Origin: an uncultured Prevotellaceae bacterium
Lineage (GTDB): Bacteria > Bacteroidota > Bacteroidia > Bacteroidales > Bacteroidaceae
Direction: 5' to 3'
DNA: 34,417 nucleotides
NCBI GenBank assembly: GCA_900314125.1
Contig: OMUD01000227.1
Coordinates: 1-34,417, forward strand
Positions within the stretch are counted from its first letter, which is position 1. Each line of letters opens with the position of its first letter. The translations under genes were made by a program, and so were the position numbers. The notes below the pieces were generated by a model. That model made no database searches, was not told where the DNA came from, and was given only the letters and a program-made list of their open reading frames with translations. Positions 23,947 through 29,881 of the stretch are shown here, piece by piece.

Positions 23947-24087
23947 ACAAATACAAACATGAATTGGTGTTTCGATTTGTAAATATAGGTCTTTTAACGT
24001 GTAGGGGGTGATATGGAAGCCTTCAACCTGCAAGCGACATAAGGCCGGTCTGACTGGCCGTTGTCAACCTTCTTCCCTCTCCTTTTT
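23947..24087 (+). ncRNA. Candidate structured small RNA or leader RNA
   Basis: Starting at the predicted transcription start, a hairpin (ACAAAT with ATTTGT, plus AAACA with TGTTT; 23947-23980) is followed by a GC-rich region. That region contains GGCCGGT-CTG-ACTGGCC (7 bp), an enclosing GACA/TGTC, and a possible outer AGGGGG/CCCTCT pairing that ends just before CCTTTTTT at 24081-24087. The GC-rich block stands out from the AT-rich surroundings. I cannot match it to SRP RNA, 6S RNA, tmRNA or a known riboswitch. It could end at the T-run as a roughly 140-base RNA or continue into the regulator gene. Confidence 0.45.
24013..24042 (+). CDS. Possible 9-residue peptide inside the structured leader
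   Basis: The frame MEAFNLQAT ending in TAA follows AGGGGG, an unusually good Shine-Dalgarno site for this genome, 6 bases upstream of its ATG. Its stop is directly followed by the GGCCGGT hairpin. This could be a leader peptide that couples translation to the structure. It has no run of one amino acid, so no signal can be proposed; chance is quite possible. Confidence 0.3.
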   Translation: MEAFNLQAT

Positions 24088-24115
24088 TATGTCATTTAAG
24101 GTTGCGTTTTTTGCC

Positions 24116-24144
24116 CTATATTAAATAATGTGTACGGAATATAG
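24116..24144 (+). repeat. Inverted repeat before the regulator gene
   Basis: CTATATT (24116-24122) and AATATAG (24138-24144) form a 7 bp inverted repeat with a 15-base spacer, 21 bases before the first ATG of the helix-turn-helix gene. It is a possible operator for autoregulation. Confidence 0.35.
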
Positions 24145-24165
24145 AAAAAATATATGTAGAATTGA

Positions 24166-24693
24166 ATGAATGTAATGAATCCCATGACCGACACTGAGCG
24201 CATTTTGGAAATCATCAGAGTGAAGAATCTGAACAATATCCAGTTTTGTTCTATCACCGGTATCTCGCCGGCTTCACTCTCCCACATCACCAGCAACCGG
24301 AGTAAACCGACCCTCACCATTCTCAGGAACGTGATTTCAGGATTTCCTGACATCAACCCAGAATGGATCATGATGGGAACGGGGTCTATGTTCCGACACG
24401 GAGATGGTGAGGTGCCAGCCGAAGAGAATGAAGGTGGAATGGAAAACGCCACCAAGCAGCCTGAAACTATGCCGTCGCTCTTTCCGACCGATGAGACACA
24501 CGCTGCTGCCAGGAGAGTGCAACCGAGGGCTAAGGATGAGATTAGGAATGCGGGGCCATCAACTGCCAATGTGGAGGACGTGGTCAAAACCACGCTGGCG
24601 ATGATGCACCTGCCACAACGAAAAATTGTGGAGGTTCGCATCTTCTTCGATGATGGCACATACGAGTCGTTCGGGGGACGGGCTAAGGCCTGA
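24166..24693 (+). CDS. Helix-turn-helix (XRE-type) regulator
   Basis: A 175-residue protein with an N-terminal helix-turn-helix (residues about 7-65: NLNNIQFCSITGISPASLSHITSNRSKPTLTIL) followed by the FPDINPEWIMMGTGSMF segment typical of Bacteroidetes XRE regulators. The middle is low-complexity and probably disordered. The C-terminus ends in a conserved-looking KIVEVRIFFDDGTYESF strand-rich piece. It is a cytoplasmic DNA-binding protein whose targets are unknown. Three in-frame ATGs (24166, 24175, 24184) are possible starts; the last (MTDTERIL) best matches relatives. The long leader region upstream suggests it is itself regulated. Confidence 0.82.
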   Translation: MNVMNPMTDTERILEIIRVKNLNNIQFCSITGISPASLSHITSNRSKPTLTILRNVISGFPDINPEWIMMGTGSMFRHGDGEVPAEENEGGMENATKQPETMPSLFPTDETHAAARRVQPRAKDEIRNAGPSTANVEDVVKTTLAMMHLPQRKIVEVRIFFDDGTYESFGGRAKA

Positions 24694-24702
24694 ATGAATG
24701 AG

Positions 24703-24740
24703 ACGGTGGTTTTCTGTTGATGGAAAGCCGCCGTTTTTTT
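24703..24740 (+). terminator. Terminator of the regulator gene
   Basis: A 12 bp stem with two G-T wobbles (ACGGTGGTTTTC pairing with GAAAGCCGCCGT) is followed by seven Ts counting the last stem base, 10 bases past the stop codon. Confidence 0.85.
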
Positions 24741-24778
24741 GTTCTTTCTGGAATATTTATGTGTTTAACATATTTGCA

Positions 24779-24815
24779 TAAATTAACAATAATATTAAAT
24801 TAGATTGTTAATTTA
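24779..24815 (+). repeat. 12 bp inverted repeat upstream of the HIT gene
   Basis: TAAATTAACAAT (24779-24790) and ATTGTTAATTTA (24804-24815) are perfect complements with a 13-base spacer. They lie about 70 bases upstream of the predicted HIT promoter. A regulator-binding site is possible; no T-run follows, so it is not a terminator. Confidence 0.5.
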
Positions 24816-24884
24816 ATAATTAAAGAACATTGTGCTTTTTTGACTTTTTTCGGTGTTTTTGCACCCCTATTCATCATTTTTTTC

Positions 24885-24892
24885 TATCTTTG
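24885..24892 (+). promoter_or_regulatory. Possible -7 box of the HIT gene
   Basis: TATCTTTG lies 62 bases before the ATG at 24955. The nearest upstream TTTG is at a 23-base spacing, longer than usual. Confidence 0.45.
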
Positions 24893-24954
24893 CAAAGGCT
24901 TTGGCAAAGTGAGCTGAAGCACATTGATTGATAACCCTAAAGAAAACTTAGAAA

Positions 24955-25380
24955 ATGCACAGCGATCCAAAAGACTGCCTTTACTGCACGAACAACCAGA
25001 CGCTCCACGACCTGATGATTGAGATTGCGCCATTGTCGGTTTCACGCGCATTCCTGTTCAAGGAACAGACATATCATGGGCGGTGTCTCGTGGCTTACAA
25101 CGGTCATGTGAACGACCTGAACGAGCTGTCGGATGAGCAGCGTAATGCTTTCATGAGTGATGTGGCACGTGTCACCCGCGCCATGCAGAAAGTGTTCAAT
25201 CCGGAAAAAATCAACTACGGAGCTTACAGCGACAAGCTCTCCCACCTTCACTTTCACCTCGCTCCGAAATATGTGGACGGACCTGATTATGGAGGCACAT
25301 TCCAGATGAACCCTGGGAAGGTGTATCTTTCTGATGAAGAATATGCCGGGATGGTGGAGAAGCTGAAAGCGGAACTCTGA
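24955..25380 (+). CDS. HIT-family nucleotide-binding protein
   Basis: A 141-residue histidine-triad protein. The triad H97-L-H99-F-H101-L is intact, and C8/C11 near the N-terminus are a likely zinc pair with later histidines. HIT enzymes hydrolyse phosphoramidates or dinucleoside phosphates such as AMP-lysine or Ap4A; the exact substrate cannot be read. It ends at a strong terminator and faces the radical SAM gene convergently, so it is not part of that cassette. Confidence 0.9.
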   Translation: MHSDPKDCLYCTNNQTLHDLMIEIAPLSVSRAFLFKEQTYHGRCLVAYNGHVNDLNELSDEQRNAFMSDVARVTRAMQKVFNPEKINYGAYSDKLSHLHFHLAPKYVDGPDYGGTFQMNPGKVYLSDEEYAGMVEKLKAEL

Positions 25381-25404
25381 TACAGATCGACGAAAGCTAA
25401 AAAA

Positions 25405-25437
25405 GGGGCACACACCATGTGTGCCCCCTCTTTTTTT
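25405..25437 (+). terminator. Terminator of the HIT gene
   Basis: A perfect 10 bp stem GGGGCACACA / TGTGTGCCCC with a 3-base loop is followed by CTC and seven Ts, 25 bases after the stop. Confidence 0.85.
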
Positions 25438-25504
25438 GAACGAAATGGGCGTTGGCACTACTAACCAATTTTGCAGAATCGTGCAGTTCCTGGTGTTGCC
25501 TTTT

Positions 25505-26812
25505 TCAGTGATGATTATCCAGCAGATTTGATGTGTAAAGCGAGAAGATGCCATCGGTGAACGCACGACGCTCATATTCACAGAACGTGCCGCTCGTCAT
25601 GATGTTGCGGCATTCATGGTAGGCACGCGCACGGCATGCCCCACCGCACACATAGCGGAGAAAGCAGTCGCGGCATCCCTCTATGTTGTCCACCACCATC
25701 GCCGCACATTGCTCCACGACAGATGATGCCGACACGATCTCACAGATGTTTTTCTCATGCACATTGCCCATCAGGAACTCTGGGTAGTGCAACAGCTGGC
25801 AAGGATACACATCGCCAGTGGCTGAGATGCTGATTTCCGAACCTCCTACGGCACATTTACAGCGGCGACGTTGCTGTGAGGCATCAAGGGTGGCCTCGCA
25901 ATAGCCCAGTGGATTCACCCCAGTGGCATTTTTTAGTGCCTCATAATATTCAACTCCGCTTATCGAGATGTCTGTTCCATGTTTGGCGTTTCCGGCAGGG
26001 AAGAGAGGCTGGAAATTCATCCTGTCGCCATATTTGTGGGCCATGGATTCCACATCGCCGATGTTCAGTCTGTTCACTGTCATTGATAGGCGGTAAGGTA
26101 CTCGGTGGCTTTCCAAGAGCCGAATTGCATGTTCTGTGCGCTCATGGCTACCATGGCCTCTGAAAGCGTCGTGGAGGGCGGCTGTGCTGCCGTCGAGGCT
26201 GATCGACACCTTGTCGAACGCAGCTTCCACTTCTTCTATATTCTTTTCGGTGATGAGTGTGCCGTTGGTGAGCACGTCCACAGATGCCCCCTTCCTGCGG
26301 ATATAGCGCGCAAGGTTGAACACATCAGGGTTCAGCAGGGGCTCGCCTCCTGTGAGCGTGAATTCCACGTTGCAGCTCATCTCCTGGATGCCGTCCACAA
26401 GGCGTCGGTAGTCGTCCATCTGCAGTTGGGGATAAACGCTCTCTTTCCGGTCTGTGGCATAGCAATAGCGGCAGTTCAGGTTGCACTGGTCAGAGATGGA
26501 GAGTTGTACGCTCGTGAGTTCCTGATATTCTTGCTTCACAGGAACCTCTCCGGGGAGAGGCTCTTCAAACAAATGGCTGGCAATAGCTTCGTTGAAGAAC
26601 CGTCGGGCTTGTGCTGCCGCCTTCTCTCCTGCCGTGTCGCTCAGAGCGGCAACAATGTCGGTCACTGAGGCCTTTCCGTCGCACATCGACAGCAGCAAGG
26701 CACCGTTGGAGTTCGTCACCAGCCATGACGGAACGTCCGGATTGAAAAAGAGAATCTTTCCTTCTTTCTCAATCCGTTTGACATGGGAGGGTAGTTTCAG
26801 TGTGATTGGCAT
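25505..26812 (-). CDS. Radical SAM/SPASM peptide-modifying enzyme with PqqD-like N-terminus
   Basis: A 435-residue enzyme. Residues about 1-90 resemble a PqqD-type RiPP recognition element (LKLPSHVKRIEKEGKILFFNPD). The radical SAM core follows, with the cluster motif C110-x3-C114-x2-C117 and GGEP at 155-158. The C-terminus is a SPASM domain: CKCAVGG, then YPC, then C-x2-C-x5-C-x3-C (GCRDCFLRYVCGGAC) and a further Cys, normally holding two auxiliary 4Fe-4S clusters. This architecture is that of sactipeptide/ranthipeptide-type maturases. The gene lies 20 bases after the repeat-cysteine precursor, with GAGGA before its ATG. The start at 26812 is chosen because upstream sequence overlaps the precursor. 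The reaction catalysed is not known. Confidence 0.88.
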   Translation of the reverse strand: MPITLKLPSHVKRIEKEGKILFFNPDVPSWLVTNSNGALLLSMCDGKASVTDIVAALSDTAGEKAAAQARRFFNEAIASHLFEEPLPGEVPVKQEYQELTSVQLSISDQCNLNCRYCYATDRKESVYPQLQMDDYRRLVDGIQEMSCNVEFTLTGGEPLLNPDVFNLARYIRRKGASVDVLTNGTLITEKNIEEVEAAFDKVSISLDGSTAALHDAFRGHGSHERTEHAIRLLESHRVPYRLSMTVNRLNIGDVESMAHKYGDRMNFQPLFPAGNAKHGTDISISGVEYYEALKNATGVNPLGYCEATLDASQQRRRCKCAVGGSEISISATGDVYPCQLLHYPEFLMGNVHEKNICEIVSASSVVEQCAAMVVDNIEGCRDCFLRYVCGGACRARAYHECRNIMTSGTFCEYERRAFTDGIFSLYTSNLLDNHH

Positions 26813-26832
26813 TTCCTCAATTTTGTAGTGAA

Positions 26833-27498
26833 TCAGGTTCCGGCGCAAGTGTAGCTCGAGCCACATTTGCCACCTCCGCCTCCACATTCGTACGATGAAC
26901 TGCATTTGCCCTGACCACGGCTGCCCTGACCTGCGCAGCTGTAGCTTGAACCGCATTTGCCGCCACCACCCGAGCATTCGTACGATGAGCCACATTTCCC
27001 TTGGCCTAAGCTGCCTTGTCCCGAGCAGCTATAGCTGGAGCCACATTTGCCACCTCCGCCCGAACACTCGTATGATGAGCCGCATTTGCCTTGACCTTGG
27101 CTGCCCTGACCTGCGCAGCTGTAGCTTGAACCACATCTGCCACCGCCACCCGAGCATTCATACGATGAGCCGCAGGCACCGCTGCCACTGCGCTGGCTGC
27201 CCTGGCCTGAGCAACTGTAGCTTGAACCACATTTGCCGCCACCGCCTGAGCATTCGTATGACGAACCACATTTGCCCTGGCCGCCAATGCCCTGACCTGC
27301 GCAGCTGTAGCTTGAGCCGCAATTGCCGCCACCGCCTGCGCATTCGTAAGATGAGCTGCACACGCCGCCGCCAATCCCCATGGCCTGGGCTATGTTTAAT
27401 TTGCTACCGAGAAACAGACCGGCGCCTGCCACGAATGAACCTTGCAGCAGCTCACGCAAAAAGTCGCGTCTTGAATGTTTTTCATTATCGTTCTCCAT
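26833..27498 (-). CDS. Repeat-cysteine RiPP precursor with Tat-like leader
   Basis: A 221-residue protein. Residues 1-46 form a leader with a twin-arginine pattern (S9-R-R-D-F-L-R15) and a hydrophobic stretch to about residue 40. Residues 47-221 contain twelve copies of C-[GS]-S-S-Y-[EST]-C, 24 cysteines in all. The copies alternate strictly: YEC copies are followed by a GGGG spacer, YSC/YTC copies by a GQG..GQGK-type spacer, giving six two-part repeats of about 30 residues. The only other residues are mostly Gly, Ser, Gln and Lys. The adjacent radical SAM/SPASM gene makes it very likely the substrate for thioether or other crosslinks. I know no named family that matches it. A metal-binding or structural protein is the alternative. 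Confidence 0.8.
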   Translation of the reverse strand: MENDNEKHSRRDFLRELLQGSFVAGAGLFLGSKLNIAQAMGIGGGVCSSSYECAGGGGNCGSSYSCAGQGIGGQGKCGSSYECSGGGGKCGSSYSCSGQGSQRSGSGACGSSYECSGGGGRCGSSYSCAGQGSQGQGKCGSSYECSGGGGKCGSSYSCSGQGSLGQGKCGSSYECSGGGGKCGSSYSCAGQGSRGQGKCSSSYECGGGGGKCGSSYTCAGT

Positions 27499-27583
27499 AA
27501 GTCTTTATTTTATATGAAAAATGTGTTTTCTTCAGTAGAGGAAAGGTTTTATGTGTAGGTTTTCCTAAGTTGTGTGCGCAGGC

Positions 27584-28033
27584 TCATTTGAGAATCTGAC
27601 TCGCATGAACCTTCGTCTTGATTTCTTTCGGACCGATAATCCGCTCCACGATGCCATCCTCGTTGATGATGAACGTGGTGCGGTGAATGCCCATATAGGT
27701 GCGTCCCGCCATTTTCTTCTCACCCCACACACCGAAAGTATCCATCAGTGTGTGGCTGGAGTCGCTGATGAGCGGAAATGGCAATTCGTTTTTTGCAGCA
27801 AATCGTTGGTGCGACGCTTGGCTGTCGGCACTCACACCTACCACCTCATAGCCTGCTTTACGAAGCTCTGAGTAGTTGTCGCGCAGACTGCATGCCTCAC
27901 TCGTGCAACCAGGGGTGGAGTCCTTAGGATAGAAATACAACACCAGCTTGCGCCCTTTGTAGTCGCTCAGCTTGATTTCATTCCCTTCTGCATCGATGCC
28001 CAGTATCTCGGGGGCTTTCATTCCTATTTCCAT
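27584..28033 (-). CDS. bcp: Thioredoxin-dependent thiol peroxidase (Bcp-type peroxiredoxin)
   Basis: A 149-residue peroxiredoxin that reduces hydrogen peroxide and organic peroxides in the cytoplasm using thioredoxin. It has the peroxidatic cysteine in DSTPGCTSEAC (C43) and the resolving cysteine five residues later (C48), the Bcp/PrxQ arrangement. The length is standard. Its start overlaps the msrA stop by 10 bases, so the two are translationally coupled. A second in-frame ATG four codons in (MKAPEI) is an alternative start. The repeat-cysteine precursor follows 85 bases downstream on the same strand. Confidence 0.92.
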   Translation of the reverse strand: MEIGMKAPEILGIDAEGNEIKLSDYKGRKLVLYFYPKDSTPGCTSEACSLRDNYSELRKAGYEVVGVSADSQASHQRFAAKNELPFPLISDSSHTLMDTFGVWGEKKMAGRTYMGIHRTTFIINEDGIVERIIGPKEIKTKVHASQILK

Positions 28034-28560
28034 GGTGTTTGGTTTTGGGGTTTATTGCATTTGGCTTTTCTGGCAAATTCAAAGAGTGAGAGTGGGAGAT
28101 GGCAATATCCGTCGGGATTCTTGTCGAGGTAGTCCTGATGATAATCTTCTGCACGGAAGAAATTCTTCAGAGGCTCCACTTCCACCACGAATGTCTGGCC
28201 GGCTTCAAGTTCTTTGGCTTTATAAACATGCTGTATCGTCTCCAGATCTTCGGGAGATGTGTAGTAGATTCCAGTGCGGTAGCGTGTTCCTTCATCTTCC
28301 CCCTGACGGTTCAGGCTCAATGGGTCGATGGCGTGGAAGAACATATCAATCAGAAACTCCAAATCCACAACATCACCGTCATATACCACGCGGACGGTCT
28401 CTGCATAGCCTGTCTGGTCGGTATAAACATCCTTATAGGTGGGAGACGGGGTGTCGCCATTGGCAAACCCCACCTCTGTCTGCCTCACACCTTCAATCTG
28501 CTTGAAGAAATGCTCAGTGCCCCAGAAGCAGCCGCCCGCAAAATAAATCTCTCGTTCCAT
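28024..28560 (-). CDS. msrA: Peptide methionine sulfoxide reductase MsrA
   Basis: A 178-residue enzyme that reduces the S-epimer of methionine sulfoxide in oxidised proteins. The catalytic Cys11 lies in the family motif AGGCFWG, followed by E16; further conserved pieces are SPTYKDVYTDQTGYAE and the C-terminal HQDYLDKNP. No fused MsrB domain is present. The start at 28560 (MEREIYF) is chosen because a -7 box at 28585-28592 lies over the next upstream ATG. It forms an oxidative-stress pair with bcp, overlapping by 10 bases. Confidence 0.93.
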   Translation of the reverse strand: MEREIYFAGGCFWGTEHFFKQIEGVRQTEVGFANGDTPSPTYKDVYTDQTGYAETVRVVYDGDVVDLEFLIDMFFHAIDPLSLNRQGEDEGTRYRTGIYYTSPEDLETIQHVYKAKELEAGQTFVVEVEPLKNFFRAEDYHQDYLDKNPDGYCHLPLSLFEFARKAKCNKPQNQTPWK

Positions 28561-28584
28561 AGTGCTATACTTTACAATATGATG

Positions 28585-28592
28585 CAAATATA
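28585..28592 (-). promoter_or_regulatory. Possible -7 box of msrA-bcp
   Basis: The minus strand reads TATATTTG 25 bases before the msrA ATG. The -33 element is weak. Whether transcription continues into the RiPP cassette cannot be told; no clear terminator lies between bcp and the precursor gene. Confidence 0.4.
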
Positions 28593-28657
28593 AAAACTTT
28601 TTTCTTCTTTTGCTAAATTAGTAATGATAAAAAAATAAGTTGCTTCAGTTTTTTTTT

Positions 28658-28665
28658 TAATTTTG
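28658..28665 (+). promoter_or_regulatory. Possible -7 box of the DUF2461 gene
   Basis: TAATTTTG lies 20 bases before the ATG at 28685; no good -33 is present at 19-20 bases. Confidence 0.4.
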
Positions 28666-28684
28666 CATTTTAAAAACATCATCT

Positions 28685-29368
28685 ATGAAAACAGTGATAC
28701 AATTCCTCCGGAAACTGAAGGAAAACAACAACCGTGAGTGGTTCATGGACCACAAGCAGGAATATCTGGATGCACAAGCCACCTTCAACGCATTTGTGGA
28801 AAAGATTCTCATCGGACTCTCTGAGGCCGACGAGTCGGTCAGGGGGCTGACGGTGAAGGACTGCACTTACCGGATTTACCGTGACGTACGTTTCTCTAAG
28901 GACAAGTCGCCTTATAAGACCCACATGGGCGCATACATCTGTCCTGGTGGAAAGAAGTCGGGATTTGCCGGCTATTATTTCCACGTGGGCATCGGAGGCC
29001 ATGGCTATCCCGACGGCCACATGTTGGCGGTGGGAGACTATATCTGTGAGCCGAAAGTTCTGAAAATCATCCGGGAGGACATACAGGACGACGGTGATGC
29101 TTTTCAGGCTGTCATCGACAAGGCGCATCCTGGATTCGTGCTCGACGACAGCTTCAAGCTGAAAAAGGTGCCGCAAGGATTCGGCAAGGAGTCTCCATGG
29201 GCAGACTATCTGAAATATAAGGTATATTGCCTTTGGCAGGAACCCACCGACAAGCTGTATCTGGCTGATGATGCTGCTCGGAAGGTGATCGACATCTTTC
29301 TATCTGCCAAACCGTTTTTGGAGTTTATCAACCGTGCTGTGGCATACGTGAAGGAAGGCAATGAATAA
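28685..29368 (+). CDS. DUF2461 / TIGR02453 family protein
   Basis: A 227-residue cytoplasmic protein of the widespread DUF2461 family, recognisable by FLRKLKENNNREWFMDHKQEY at the start, YRIYRDVRFSKDKSPYKTHMGAYI near residues 62-85 and YYFHVGIGGHGY near 97-108. The function of the family is unknown; it is described only by sequence. Its end overlaps the start of the Nudix gene by 8 bases, so the two are translationally coupled. Confidence 0.88.
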   Translation: MKTVIQFLRKLKENNNREWFMDHKQEYLDAQATFNAFVEKILIGLSEADESVRGLTVKDCTYRIYRDVRFSKDKSPYKTHMGAYICPGGKKSGFAGYYFHVGIGGHGYPDGHMLAVGDYICEPKVLKIIREDIQDDGDAFQAVIDKAHPGFVLDDSFKLKKVPQGFGKESPWADYLKYKVYCLWQEPTDKLYLADDAARKVIDIFLSAKPFLEFINRAVAYVKEGNE

Positions 29369-29789
29369 GACGGTTGAAGTGGTGGCGGCAGTGATCCGCA
29401 ATGGCTGCCGCATTTTCTGCACGCAGCGGGGATATGGTGAGTTTAAGGACTTTTGGGAGTTTCCCGGTGGGAAGATTGAGCCGGGAGAGACTGCAGAGGA
29501 AGCATTGAGAAGGGAAATTCGGGAAGAGCTCGACACCGATGTCGAGGTTGGACCGCCCCTGTCCACCATCCAATATGACTACCCCCATTTCCATCTCATC
29601 CTCCATTGCTTTGTTTGCCGCGTGGTACGTGGAGCGCTTGTGCTGAAAGAGCATGAGGCGGCGAAGTGGGTGGACAAGGAAGGCGTGGGAAAACTCAGAT
29701 GGCTCCCTGCCGACCTCCAACTCATCCCCACACTCCGCAAACTGCTCGAGGAAATTCCTGAGGACTCTGGCGAAGCAACCCTCAGCTGA
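29361..29789 (+). CDS. MutT-like Nudix hydrolase
   Basis: A 142-residue (deoxy)nucleoside triphosphate pyrophosphohydrolase of the MutT/NudG group, probably removing damaged nucleotides. The Nudix box runs from G37 (GKIEPGE) to E43, then R51-E52 and E55-E56. The box glycine after EEx is Asp58 here, a common change in this subgroup, so activity is still expected. It overlaps the upstream DUF2461 gene by 8 bases. Confidence 0.9.
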   Translation: MNKTVEVVAAVIRNGCRIFCTQRGYGEFKDFWEFPGGKIEPGETAEEALRREIREELDTDVEVGPPLSTIQYDYPHFHLILHCFVCRVVRGALVLKEHEAAKWVDKEGVGKLRWLPADLQLIPTLRKLLEEIPEDSGEATLS

Positions 29790-29881
29790 GCCATGGTATT
29801 GACAGCAGGAATGCTCACACCCACAAAAAGGACATCCTGGGGACCAAATGAAAAACTATTATCTGAAATTTGAGAAACTAT

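Noticed and set aside
24000-24087. SRP RNA, 6S RNA or tmRNA in the GC-rich leader
   Set aside because: The conserved SRP tetraloop region, the tmRNA ends and the 6S open bubble were not found in this segment.
26895-27500. 201-codon plus-strand ORF rich in Cys, Arg and His
   Set aside because: It is the antisense shadow of the repeat-cysteine precursor; the minus-strand frame has the leader, the regular motif and the adjacent maturase.
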